From Myceligenerans salitolerans (GTDB lineage Bacteria; Actinomycetota; Actinomycetes; Actinomycetales; Cellulomonadaceae): DNA of 64,000 bases. Position 1 is the first letter of the stretch. Every line of letters begins with the position of its first letter. Under the pieces are notes generated by a model. That model made no database searches. It was given only the letters and a program-made list of their open reading frames with translations, and was not told the DNA's origin. The stretch lies in contig NZ_JAFMPK010000019.1 in the NCBI RefSeq assembly GCF_017349295.1, forward strand, positions 1-64,000, in the 5' to 3' direction. The position numbers and the translations under genes are program-made. Shown here one piece after another: positions 45,835-57,656 of this stretch.

Positions 45835-46806
45835 TCAGAGGATCTTGCTGTCGATACGGCCGAGTTCCGCACCGGTCCCGGCCAACGCCGCGGTGGCCCT
45901 GGCCCATCCGGCGTCGGTCGAGTCCAGCGCGCTGCGCAGGTAGGCGGTGGTCAGTCGTTGCAGGAGGGCGACCCGCTCGGGGTTCTCGTCGGTGGTCTCG
46001 GCGGCTTCCCAGTTCGGGATGCCGCCCAGGGAGTGCTCGGCGCCGTACAGAGTCAGCAGGTCTGTGGCGCCAGGGCTGTAAGTGTAGGCGTCGGTGAACC
46101 AGTCCGGGCCGCGGCTGGACATCTTCGACTGGTCGTTGTCGCCGGCCACCACGAGCGTGGGTGTGACCAGTTCGGCGAACGAGGGGTTCATGAAGGGGAA
46201 GTGCTCCTGGGCGAACGGGTGCAGTTCCTGGCCACCGCTCCCGGTGGCGGCCAGCAGCACGCCGGCCGTGACGCGCTGGTCCGAGTAGTCCTGACCCGCC
46301 TGCCCCGTGCTGTCGAGGACACGAGCGCCGAGCAGCATCTGCACGGTCTGCGCGCCCCACGAGTGTCCGGCCGCGACGACCCGTTCGTGGTCGACCCGTC
46401 CAGCGAGACCCGGCACGGCCCGTTCGATCGTCTCGAGCTGGTCCATGGCCCGCAGGAGGTCGGCGTGTCGCTCGGTCCAGACCTGGCCGAAGCCGGGGTG
46501 GTCGAATCCGATGCCGTCGCGACGCGAGTCCAGGTGTGTCGGTTGGACGACGACGAACCCACGGGATGCCCAGAAGGCCGTCAGGGGCGCGTACCCATCG
46601 TGTGACCATCCGTTGCCGTGCGAGAACAGCAGGACCGGCAGGGCGGTGCCGTTCACGGGGGCGGAGACGCGCACGTCGAGCGGCAGTGTTCGGTCTGGCG
46701 CGTCCAGGCGCACGGGGGCGACCGAGACCACTCGTTCTCCGAACCCCACGACGTCGTCCAGCGCCTTGATGATCGGCGTGTCGGTTGTTGCGGGAGTACC
46801 ACTCAT
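45835..46806 (-). CDS. Alpha/beta hydrolase, chlorophyllase/dienelactone-hydrolase-like
   Basis: This 323-residue cytoplasmic protein has LPVLLFSHGNGWSHDGY (oxyanion-hole region), nucleophile elbow VVAAGHSWGAQT and a late His in YGAEHSLGG. The order matches chlorophyllase-like and BAAT-like hydrolases. It is divergent from a TetR gene, with an exact tandem operator between them, so expression is likely induced by a ligand of that TetR, possibly the enzyme's substrate. Confidence 0.82.
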   Translation of the reverse strand: MSGTPATTDTPIIKALDDVVGFGERVVSVAPVRLDAPDRTLPLDVRVSAPVNGTALPVLLFSHGNGWSHDGYAPLTAFWASRGFVVVQPTHLDSRRDGIGFDHPGFGQVWTERHADLLRAMDQLETIERAVPGLAGRVDHERVVAAGHSWGAQTVQMLLGARVLDSTGQAGQDYSDQRVTAGVLLAATGSGGQELHPFAQEHFPFMNPSFAELVTPTLVVAGDNDQSKMSSRGPDWFTDAYTYSPGATDLLTLYGAEHSLGGIPNWEAAETTDENPERVALLQRLTTAYLRSALDSTDAGWARATAALAGTGAELGRIDSKIL

Positions 46807-46857
46807 GGGAGATCACTGGTCCTTTGTGTTCGGCGCCTCCATCGGCCACAATGGAAG

Positions 46858-46895
46858 CGGAGCGTTGCTCCGCAACAATACGGAGCGTTGCTCCG
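46858..46895. promoter_or_regulatory. Exact tandem TetR operator
   Basis: The 15-bp near-palindrome CGGAGCGTTGCTCCG occurs twice without change, at 46858-46872 and 46881-46895, with 8 bases between. Centre spacing is 23 bp (about two helical turns). It covers the divergent hydrolase/tetR promoters. Confidence 0.85.
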
Positions 46896-46921
46896 CTTTG
46901 CAAGTACCGACGAAGGTTCCT

Positions 46922-47545
46922 ATGACGACACCTGGCCCTCTCGACCGTTCCACCGACTCGAGCCCTCGCCCGAAACGCAGCGACGCGAAGCGCAACGAAC
47001 AGGCCCTGCTGGACGCCGCGGCCGCTGTCTTCGTGACGGAGGGCGTGGACGCGCCGGTCCGGCTGATCGCCGAGCGCGCCGGAGTGGGGATGGGGACGAT
47101 CTACCGGCACTTCCCGACACGCCCGGCGCTGGTGGCGGCGGTCTATCAGCACCAGGTGGAAGCACTGGCCGAAGCCGGCCCTGCTCTCCTGCGCGAACTC
47201 GGCGACCCCGCAGTCGCCCTGCAACGATGGGCCGCGGGCTTCGTCGAGTTCCTCGTGACCAAGCACGGACTCGCCGGGGCGCTCGGCTCAGACGCTCAGG
47301 GCGTGAACACCTTGCACCAGTACTTCGTCGACCGGCTCGTGCCGGTGTGCGACGACCTGCTCGATGCCGCGCTCGGACCGGACACCTCCGGGCAGGTATC
47401 CGGGTACATGCTCATGCGCGGCATCGGCAACCTGTGCATCGTCGGCGACAACGACTCCCGCTACGACGCCGCCCGGCTGGTCGCTCTCCTCGTGGCAGGA
47501 GTGCTCACCGGTGAACGACACGACCGCGACCCGGAGCCTGACTGA
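46922..47545 (+). CDS. TetR-family regulator
   Basis: An ATG at 46922 preceded by GAAGG gives 207 residues. Helix-turn-helix: NEQALLDAAAAVFVTEGVDAPVRLIAERAGVGMGTIYRHFPTRPALV, with the SbtR-type C-terminal domain typical of actinobacterial TetRs. It is divergent from the alpha/beta hydrolase at 45835-46806 and probably binds the tandem operator between them. Confidence 0.88.
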   Translation: MTTPGPLDRSTDSSPRPKRSDAKRNEQALLDAAAAVFVTEGVDAPVRLIAERAGVGMGTIYRHFPTRPALVAAVYQHQVEALAEAGPALLRELGDPAVALQRWAAGFVEFLVTKHGLAGALGSDAQGVNTLHQYFVDRLVPVCDDLLDAALGPDTSGQVSGYMLMRGIGNLCIVGDNDSRYDAARLVALLVAGVLTGERHDRDPEPD

Positions 47546-47719
47546 CCGGCGCGGACGCATCGGCCCCGTGGAAGCCGCGACCACCGGTGATGCGGTCCTC
47601 GCCCCGGACGAAGAAGGAGGAGAGGTATCCGGGGTACGCGAAGTTGTCGTGCGCTCCACCCTGGGGGGATCACGGGAGCAGGCAAGGAGCCGGCTGCCGG
47701 GCACGAGCTCCACCGAGGG

Positions 47720-48517
47720 TCACTGAGGTCGAGGGAATGCCACCGGAACATGGCTCCGAACGGGAGACACGCCCAGCCCGGTTCGCCTGGCACCCGCGGT
47801 GCGCCGCTGGGCGCGCAGCGCGACGTCGGCCCGTCGGAGAACGTCGTGCTGAGCGCGGTTGTAGAGGGCGGTCAGTGCTTCGATGAAGGCCTGCTGCGTC
47901 ATGCGCGTGGGGGATGGCTCGTGCGCGCCCGACTCCGTCGGCTCCAGCCAGACGGTCGAGCGCCAGTGCGCACCGCCATGCGCAAGGTCCTCCGCCAGGT
48001 GTTTCCGGGTCAACTCGCTCGCACCTGGTGTCAGCGCGTGGAACCGGTCTCGCACTTCAGCCGATTCTGCGGAGACCATGAGCCGAAGGCGCAGGAGGGT
48101 GGCAGGCGGGTGAATCCGCGTACAGACATGGATGAGAGCACGATCGGACTCCGCCAAGCGCGCGCCGACCACCTCGAAGCCCGGTGGCGTGTCGACCGGG
48201 GCGCCTGAGCGGAGCAACGCCGCAATTCCGGCTCGTGACCGGCGGAAGCGCTCGATCTCTTCCCGCAGCACCGTGTCTGCCCTGCGCAGCGCTTCCGTCG
48301 CGTCGCTCTCCTTCGTCGTGCCGATTTCCGCGAGCGGGAGGCCCAGTCCGGCGAGTCGGCGCAAGCGCAGAAGGTTCACCAGATCGCGGACGCCGTACTG
48401 CTTGTAGCCGTTGTACGTGCGCGGCGGCTCATCCAGGAGCCCGAGCGCGTGGTAGTGCCGTATGGCGTTCACTGTCGTGCCCGCAAGATCCGCCAGTTCG
48501 CGTGTGCTCCATGCCAT
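47720..48517 (-). CDS. MerR-family regulator 1
   Basis: This 265-residue protein has the MerR winged helix at 1-70 (WSTRELADLAGTTVNAIRHYHALGLLDEP…NGYKQYGVRDLVNLLRLRRL), a dimerising helix (ALRRADTVLREEIERF) and a helical C-terminal domain of unknown ligand. It lacks the paired cysteines of metal or SoxR-type sensors. It is divergent from the alpha/beta hydrolase at 48682, with promoter copy 4 between them. It is about 75% identical to MerR 2 in the DNA-binding domain. It is a prime candidate activator of the four-copy promoter. Confidence 0.88.
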   Translation of the reverse strand: MAWSTRELADLAGTTVNAIRHYHALGLLDEPPRTYNGYKQYGVRDLVNLLRLRRLAGLGLPLAEIGTTKESDATEALRRADTVLREEIERFRRSRAGIAALLRSGAPVDTPPGFEVVGARLAESDRALIHVCTRIHPPATLLRLRLMVSAESAEVRDRFHALTPGASELTRKHLAEDLAHGGAHWRSTVWLEPTESGAHEPSPTRMTQQAFIEALTALYNRAQHDVLRRADVALRAQRRTAGARRTGLGVSPVRSHVPVAFPRPQ

Positions 48518-48602
48518 ACCGTGATGCTCGCGGTCGAGGTGAGGTCGTCGCGTCAGTAGAAACTACCGATCAGGAGACGACGCGGGATCGACGGGGAATC
48601 CC

Positions 48603-48633
48603 TTGACCGTGTTGCAACCACAGGGTGTCTGCT
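48603..48633 (+). promoter_or_regulatory. MerR-type promoter, copy 4 (alpha/beta-hydrolase gene)
   Basis: TTGACC (48603-48608), 19-bp spacer GTGTTGCAACCACAGGGTG with dyad GGTTGCAACC-like centre, TCTGCT (48628-48633), then GG. The start codon lies 49 bases downstream. This copy sits in the intergenic region of a merR gene, the usual place for a MerR operator. Confidence 0.78.
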
Positions 48634-48669
48634 GGTGTCCCCGCTCGGCACCCCGCCAGCCGGAGCTGA

Positions 48670-49524
<855 letters not shown>

Positions 49525-49851
49525 ACACCCCAGCTGCGGCCTGCACCCGGTCACGGCGGAGTTCCTCAGAGCCCGTTCACCCGGCCAGTCGGTAGAACTT
49601 CGTGCTGGTGATCATGCGGATGATGCTTCGGATTTCGGCCCATCGGCCTCGAGAACTGGTCGAGCCGATACTCCATCGGCCTGAGCGGAGCATGGTGCGC
49701 TCGGGCCGGGGCACGCTGCCGGGCGCTTCGAAGTCTTCGGTCTCGTGCAGAACCATGCAGATGCTGTTGTCGTGGTTGGAGCATCGCAACGCGACGTCGG
49801 GCTGGTGCTGATATTGGTACTTGCGCTCCGTGAGCGCGGAGAGGGCGAGAG
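49525..49851. other. 327-base gap, no supported gene
   Basis: Short frames on both strands (for example a 70-codon minus frame at 49577-49789) lack ribosome sites and recognisable domains. CATCGGCCT occurs twice 24 bases apart. Just before merR 2, CTCCG (49829-49833) and CGGAG form an inverted repeat, which may be its own control site. Confidence 0.5.
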
Positions 49852-50607
49852 ATGCCGTGGAGCACGCGGGAACTGGCAGAGCTGGCGGGCACGACCGTGA
49901 ACACGGTCCGTCACTATCACCGTGTCGGGTTGCTCGACGAACCCGAGCGTCGCTCCAACGGCTACAAACAGTACGGAGTTGAGCACCTCGTGAGCCTCCT
50001 TCGGATTCGACGCCTCGTCGACCTGGGGGTGCCGCTCGCAGGGATCGGTGACGTCAACGCGAAGTCCGATCGCACGCCGGACGCTCTCCGTGACCTCGAC
50101 GCCGAGCTCCGAGCGAGCATCGAACGTTTGACCAAGGCCCGGGACGAGATTGCCGCAATCCTCCGCGAACGGTCCCCCGCACACGCGCCCGCAGGCTTCG
50201 CTTCCGTGGCGACACGGCTTTCCGAAGCGGATAGCTCGATGATTCACATCTACACACAGTTGTACGACCAGGAAGCGCTCGCCGATGTTCAGAAGATGGC
50301 CGAGGCCGACTCCGACGGTCTCAGCGCTGACATCGACCAGCTTCCGGCCGATGCAGACGAGCAGACACGGCGGGACCTCGCTGAGAGGCTCGCGAGCACT
50401 CTCCGGCAGAATCTCATCGACTATCCGTGGTTGACCGACCCAGCCGCGCACCTCTCCAAGAGCAGAGCCGTCACGGCAGAGACGTTCGTCGAGGCGGTGG
50501 CGGAACTGTACAACCCAGCCCAGTTGGACGTCCTCATCCGCGCTAGCGCGCTCGCACATGAACAACTGCCCGGTAAGCAGGCAGAGCAACCGCCCGAGAG
50601 TCGTTGA
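49852..50607 (+). CDS. MerR-family regulator 2
   Basis: This 251-residue paralogue of MerR 1 has WSTRELAELAGTTVNTVRHYHRVGLLDEP…NGYKQYGVEHLVSLLRIRRL, then a coiled dimer helix and a helical effector domain without any Cys. GAGAG lies immediately upstream. The recognition helix and wing are nearly the same as in MerR 1, so both could read the same sites while sensing different signals. It lies between the hydrolase and the carboxylesterase genes. Confidence 0.88.
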   Translation: MPWSTRELAELAGTTVNTVRHYHRVGLLDEPERRSNGYKQYGVEHLVSLLRIRRLVDLGVPLAGIGDVNAKSDRTPDALRDLDAELRASIERLTKARDEIAAILRERSPAHAPAGFASVATRLSEADSSMIHIYTQLYDQEALADVQKMAEADSDGLSADIDQLPADADEQTRRDLAERLASTLRQNLIDYPWLTDPAAHLSKSRAVTAETFVEAVAELYNPAQLDVLIRASALAHEQLPGKQAEQPPESR

Positions 50608-50776
50608 CCACATACCGACGGCAGACTCCTGGATCGCACCATGCAGTCGCAGGGACCGACCCGAACAATGCCGGCGACCTGGGCGGCGCGGCCCGACCGA
50701 GGCAGGCCACGCTCCGGCCCATGCGCGCGCCACGGCGAGCGGGGGCGATGGAGAAAGAAGGAAGAAAGGCAGCATT

Positions 50777-52645
50777 GTGGAAACGGCTGAGCAGGTGTCC
50801 CCTCGCGCGCCCTGGTCCGGTCCTTGGCGGTGCTCGGTCTGGTTCTGGGTGCCGCTTGTCGTGCTGGTGGCGCTCGTGCTGGTGCTCGGGTGGTTGAACG
50901 AGACGCCGTGGTGGGGCTGGGGGCTGGTCGCGGTGCTCCTGGTCGTCGTGGTGCTGATGTCGTCGTGGTGGTTGCGGCGCGGTGTCGCGCTTCGTGTGGG
51001 GGCGTGGCTGGTGGCGGGCGCGGTCGTGGCGGCAACGGTGGTGCTCGCCCATCCGGGGCCACAGCTGCGGGTGGCCGGAGGTGCGCAGCGAGAGGCGACG
51101 CAGCCGGTCGAGACCGCGCAGGGCCCGGTGACCGGCGTGCGCAACGACGCAGGCACGGTCGAGATCTTCGCGGGCGTGCCGTATGCCGAGCCTCCGGTCG
51201 GCGACCTGCGGTGGCAGGCGCCGCGACCCCCGGCGCCGCGGTCCGAGGTGCTTGTCGCCGACCGGTTCTCGGCGGCGCCGGTGCAGGCCACCACGACCTT
51301 CGCCACCAGGGCGCTGTCCCGGACCCTCGACATCCCCCTGGAGGACACGTTCCTCAACCCCTACCCGGTCAGCGAGGACAGCCTCTACCTCAACATCTGG
51401 CGTGCCGCGAAGCCCGCGTCCGCGCAACTGCCCGTGCTCGTCTATGTCCCGGGTGGTGGCTTCGCCACCGGATCGGGTGCCCTGCCCCTGTACGACGGCG
51501 AGGCGCTGGCCTCCACCGGTGAGGTGATCGTGATCACGATCAACTACCGTCTGGGCGTCATGGGGTTCCTCTCCCACCCGGACCTGGCCACCGAGTCGTC
51601 CTACGGCGCGTCGGGGAACTACGGGATCCTGGACCAGATCGCCGCCCTGGAGTGGGTGCAGCAGAACATCGCTGCCTTCGGTGGTGACCCCGACCGGGTG
51701 ACGATCGCCGGTGAGTCCGCAGGCGGCGAGAGCGTGTGCATCCTGGGGGCCACGCCCCTGGCCGAAGGGTTGTTCGACGGCATCATCGCCGGCAGCGGCG
51801 CCTGCATGGGCACCGAGGGGAACACCGAGGACGGCGACCAGGGCGACTCGCGTACGGTCGCGGAGAACGCGGGCGTTCGACTGGCCCAGGAGCTCGGGGT
51901 CGAGACGGTGGCCCAGTTGCGCGAACTGCCGGCCGAACGGATCGCCGAGGCCGCCGCGGCCGTCGGCCCGCATTGGCGGCCCTCCGTCGACGGGCACGTT
52001 CTGGACCGCAGCCCGGCGAAGATCTACGCCTCGGGTGACCAGCTCGACGTTGCGACGATGGTCGGCAGCAACGCGGACGAGGACTCCCTGATCCGGGCTT
52101 TTCCCCCGGAGCCGGTGTCCCCCCAGGAGTACCGCGCGACCGTGCAGGAGGACCACGGCGAGGAGGCGGAAGCGTTCCTGGACCTGTACCCCGGCGAGAC
52201 CGCCGAGCAGGTGCTCGACTCGATGCTGCAGGCCCAGACCGACCGCGTCTTCACTCGTGCGATGTACCGCTGGGCGCGGCTGCAGACCGACGGCGGCCAG
52301 GCGCCCGCCTACCTGTACTTCTTCACGCACACCCCGCCGGACGAAAGCCTGCGGGAGTACGGGGCGTACCACGGCGCGGAGGTCATGTACGCCTTCGACA
52401 ACCTCGGCGCGGACGGCGCCGCCGACTACGGCCCGGCCGACTACCTGCTACGCGATCAGCTCAGCGGCTACTGGCTGAACTTCGTCCGGACCGGCGACCC
52501 CAACGGGGCGGGCCTGCCCCGTTGGTCCACGTTCGCGGACTCCCCGGAGCAGGTGATGGAGATCGGCGTCCCCAGCGGAATGACGGCCCGTCCCCGGCCC
52601 GAGGCGATCGACTACTGGATGAGGTATCAGGGCCCGATCGCATGA
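50777..52645 (+). CDS. Membrane-anchored type-B carboxylesterase
   Basis: A GTG at 50777 with GAAAGG seven bases upstream gives 622 residues. Three membrane helices occupy about residues 15-105, placing the enzyme domain outside the cell. Carboxylesterase motifs: EDSLYLNIW, VPGGGFATG (oxyanion hole, with Pro where HGGG is usual), VTIAGESAGGESV (nucleophile Ser) and a late His in GAYHGAEVMYAF. The family hydrolyses esters and amides. The membrane anchor is unusual; most bacterial members are cytosolic or secreted. Confidence 0.88.
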   Translation: METAEQVSPRAPWSGPWRCSVWFWVPLVVLVALVLVLGWLNETPWWGWGLVAVLLVVVVLMSSWWLRRGVALRVGAWLVAGAVVAATVVLAHPGPQLRVAGGAQREATQPVETAQGPVTGVRNDAGTVEIFAGVPYAEPPVGDLRWQAPRPPAPRSEVLVADRFSAAPVQATTTFATRALSRTLDIPLEDTFLNPYPVSEDSLYLNIWRAAKPASAQLPVLVYVPGGGFATGSGALPLYDGEALASTGEVIVITINYRLGVMGFLSHPDLATESSYGASGNYGILDQIAALEWVQQNIAAFGGDPDRVTIAGESAGGESVCILGATPLAEGLFDGIIAGSGACMGTEGNTEDGDQGDSRTVAENAGVRLAQELGVETVAQLRELPAERIAEAAAAVGPHWRPSVDGHVLDRSPAKIYASGDQLDVATMVGSNADEDSLIRAFPPEPVSPQEYRATVQEDHGEEAEAFLDLYPGETAEQVLDSMLQAQTDRVFTRAMYRWARLQTDGGQAPAYLYFFTHTPPDESLREYGAYHGAEVMYAFDNLGADGAADYGPADYLLRDQLSGYWLNFVRTGDPNGAGLPRWSTFADSPEQVMEIGVPSGMTARPRPEAIDYWMRYQGPIA

Positions 52646-52708
52646 GCGCGGGCTCGGCGGTGACACCGCGCTCGGCGAGGACCGCAGGCGGGATACCCGG
52701 AGGGAGAC

Positions 52709-53563
52709 TCACCGCACACGGTCCGCCCGGGCGTAGACGTTCATCGACCCGCCGCGCACGAAGCCGAGCAGGGTCAGGCCGCAGCTCTCGGCCAGGTCGA
52801 CGGCCAGGGTCGACGGCGCCGAGATCGCCGACAGGACCGGGATCCCCGCCCGTGCGGCCTTCTGCACCAGTTCGAACGACGCCCGCCCGCTGACCTGGAG
52901 CACCGTCCCGGCAGCGGGCAGCCGGCCGTCCCGCAGGGCGGCGCCGACGACCTTGTCCACGGCGTTGTGGCGCCCGACGTCCTCGCGGACGTAGAGCGGC
53001 TCGCCGTCGGCCGTGAACAGGCCGGCCGCGTGCAGCCCGCCCGTCCGTTCGAACGTCCGCTGCCGTTCGCGCAGCCGTCCGGGCAGGCCGGTGACGACGT
53101 CCGCGCCGACCCTGACCGGGTCACCCGCCACCGGCCAGCGCAGCGCGCCCGACACCCCGACGATCGTGTCCGACCCGCACACCCCGCACGCGCTCGTGGT
53201 CAGCTGCGCTCGTGGCCGCGGTGGCACGACACCGGGCGCGAGCGCGACGTCGATCGTGTTGTCCTCGTCGCGGCATGCCTTCATGCCGACGACGTCCGAC
53301 GCCGACCCCACGGCCCCCTCCCCGACGAGCCACCCCGCGACCAGGTCGAAGTCGTTCCCGGGCGTACGCATCGTGAGCGTGAGCGGCTCGCTCCCGGGCC
53401 CCGCCAACGACGGCGACCGCACCGGACCGCCACCACGCACCAGTCGCACCATCAGCGGCTCCTCGACCGCGAGGGTGTCGGGCCGTGCCGTCCGCGCCGA
53501 CCCGGCGGACCCGCTCCCGGGACCCACCCGCACGACCCTCCGCCGCTCGCTGCTCGCTCCCAT
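52709..53563 (-). CDS. fdhD: Formate dehydrogenase accessory sulfurtransferase FdhD
   Basis: The ATG at 53563 gives 284 residues; the frame runs further upstream but into the divergent promoter. Conserved features: EEPLMVRL near the start, TPGNDFDLVAGWLVGEG, the sulfur-carrying TTSACGVCGSD (CxxC), GGLHAAGLF, REDVGRHNAVDKVVG and SGRASFELVQKAARAGIPVL. FdhD passes sulfur from a cysteine desulfurase to the bis-MGD cofactor of FdhF-type enzymes. Its divergent neighbour is such an enzyme. Confidence 0.95.
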   Translation of the reverse strand: MGASSERRRVVRVGPGSGSAGSARTARPDTLAVEEPLMVRLVRGGGPVRSPSLAGPGSEPLTLTMRTPGNDFDLVAGWLVGEGAVGSASDVVGMKACRDEDNTIDVALAPGVVPPRPRAQLTTSACGVCGSDTIVGVSGALRWPVAGDPVRVGADVVTGLPGRLRERQRTFERTGGLHAAGLFTADGEPLYVREDVGRHNAVDKVVGAALRDGRLPAAGTVLQVSGRASFELVQKAARAGIPVLSAISAPSTLAVDLAESCGLTLLGFVRGGSMNVYARADRVR

Positions 53564-53638
53564 GCCCCCAGTGTCCCCCGGTGCGGTCGTGGCACGTGGG
53601 CGGCCGGGGCCCTGGTCGCGCGGCGTAGAGTCGCTCGT

Positions 53639-56068
<2,430 letters not shown>

Positions 56069-56175
56069 CCGTTCCTGTCCGTGGCCGTCCGAATCCGGCC
56101 GAATCTCGCCGGAACCTCCGCCGCAGCCAGTAGGTTTGGTCTGCCTTGCCCGGCACCGAACGATCAGGAGTAGCC

Positions 56176-56769
56176 ATGCCCGGAGTCCTCGGCGGACTGG
56201 ACCTCGCCCCGATCGCGATCGCGATCAGCCTCGTGGCAGCCGCGATCGCCGTCGTGCATCACGCGAGCATCCGCTCCGACGCCGACCGCGCCGCCGAGGC
56301 GGGCTGGATCCTCGACGTCGTCCTGGCGCTCCACGCGGCCGTCTACGTCTGGGTCACCCTCGGCATCCACGCGAGTCCCGGAACCCTGACCCCCAACCCC
56401 ATCCCGTTCACGGAGCTCGCGGCGACGTTCGAGTACTGGTTCACCCGCTGGATCCCGGAGTACGGCCTCACGCAGGTGCCGCCGCAGGTCGCCGTCGTCG
56501 CCGGCAACTTCCTGCTGCTCGCACCCTTCGCCGCCGTCGCCCCGCTGCGCTGGACGGCGCTGTCGTCCGGCTGGCGGGTCGTCGTCGCGGCGGCGGTCGT
56601 GGCGGGTACCGACGAGATCCTGCAAGGGGTGCTGGGACGGGGCCGCAACCTGTCGTTCGACGACGTACTCGTCCAGGTGCTCGGCGCCGTCGCGATCTAC
56701 GGCATGACGACGGGCGCGCTCAGAGCCCGCGAGCGCCGCCTCGCCGAGGTGGGGTCGAAGACGGCCTGA
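56176..56769 (+). CDS. VanZ-like membrane protein
   Basis: An ATG at 56176 with AGGAG five bases upstream gives 197 residues. There are five hydrophobic helices, and the VanZ-type ending TDEILQGVLGRGRNLSFDDVLVQVLGA. VanZ-like proteins are linked to teicoplanin resistance or envelope stress, mostly with unknown mechanism. It stands alone between the oxidoreductase and the convergent trmB. Confidence 0.78.
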   Translation: MPGVLGGLDLAPIAIAISLVAAAIAVVHHASIRSDADRAAEAGWILDVVLALHAAVYVWVTLGIHASPGTLTPNPIPFTELAATFEYWFTRWIPEYGLTQVPPQVAVVAGNFLLLAPFAAVAPLRWTALSSGWRVVVAAAVVAGTDEILQGVLGRGRNLSFDDVLVQVLGAVAIYGMTTGALRARERRLAEVGSKTA

Positions 56770-56791
56770 ACCAGGCTCGCCCGGCGGCCCG

Positions 56792-57607
56792 TCAGTCGCG
56801 GAGGTAGGTCAGGTCCGTGATGTCTCGGCCCGCCCTGTGGGCCTTGCGTTCGAAGCCCGTGACGACACGGCCCTCGAACCGTGGGGCGGTGGCGCGGGGT
56901 CCGTGGGCATTGCGGAGCCCGGGGGCTGCCTCCAGGACGTCCAGCATCTGCTCGGCGTACTCCGCCCAGTCGGTCGCGAGCCGCCAGAGACCGCCGGGAC
57001 GCAAGGCCCTCGTCACCTTCTCCGCGAACGCGGGGGCGACCAGCCGCCGCTTGCGGTGCCGCGACTTGTGCCACGGATCGGGGAAGAAGGTCCACACCTC
57101 GTCGAGCGATCCGGCGGGGATCGCCGTGTCCAGCAGCTCGGCAGCGTTGACCTGCATGACGCGGAGGTTCGGCAGACCAGGGCCGTCGCCAGCCCCGTCG
57201 CCCCCGGCCACGCCATCGGAGTCGGCCTCACGGGTTCCCGCGCCACGCTCCTGCGCCGCCCGGTCGGCGCGCACCATCACCTGCGCGACGCCGGGCCGGT
57301 ACACCTCGACGGCCAGGTAGTCGCGTCCCGGGTCGGCGGCGGCCGCCGTGACGATCGCGTCGCCCTGGCCCGAACCGATCTCCAGCACCAGCGGCGCCGT
57401 CCGGCCGTACACGGCGGCCGCGTCGAACCGCCATGCCGGGTCCACCGACATCCGCCCGTGGTGGCGGGGCGCGTCCACCAGGTAGACGTCCCGCCGGGTG
57501 TCCCAGGCCCGCTGCTGTCCCGTCGTCAACCGCCCGGACCGCGACGCGAAGCTCACGGGGGACGTGCGGAACCGGGACGGGTCGGGGACGGACTGGCGCT
57601 GACTCAC
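56792..57607 (-). CDS. trmB: tRNA (guanine-46-N7)-methyltransferase
   Basis: This 271-residue protein starts at a GTG at 57607. SAM motif LVLEIGSGQGDAI is followed by DYLAVEVYRPGVAQ and the TrmB signature FFPDPWHKSRHRKRRL, ending TGFERKAHRAGRDITDLTYL. A Gly/Asp-rich insertion (about 121-145) separates two strands of the Rossmann fold where most TrmB proteins have a short loop. It methylates G46 in the variable loop of tRNAs. Confidence 0.94.
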   Translation of the reverse strand: MSQRQSVPDPSRFRTSPVSFASRSGRLTTGQQRAWDTRRDVYLVDAPRHHGRMSVDPAWRFDAAAVYGRTAPLVLEIGSGQGDAIVTAAAADPGRDYLAVEVYRPGVAQVMVRADRAAQERGAGTREADSDGVAGGDGAGDGPGLPNLRVMQVNAAELLDTAIPAGSLDEVWTFFPDPWHKSRHRKRRLVAPAFAEKVTRALRPGGLWRLATDWAEYAEQMLDVLEAAPGLRNAHGPRATAPRFEGRVVTGFERKAHRAGRDITDLTYLRD

Positions 57608-57656
57608 CGGAGAATCGTACGTGCCCGCCGCGGTCCCCGGCCGCCGGGAGCTCTCC

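Noticed and set aside
43327-46605. A 1092-codon open frame on the plus strand
   Set aside because: It crosses three convincing minus-strand genes and the LysR gene in other frames. Its product is low-complexity.
48555-48585. TCTACT on the minus strand upstream of merR 1, as an autoregulated copy of the motif
   Set aside because: The hexamer 19 bp upstream is CCGCGT, not TTGACC, and the spacer shows no matching dyad.
50604-50634. A possible fifth MerR-type promoter upstream of the carboxylesterase
   Set aside because: TTGACC is present, but the spacer lacks the TGT…ACA core and the CTGG end falls four bases too early, so the 19-bp rule is broken.
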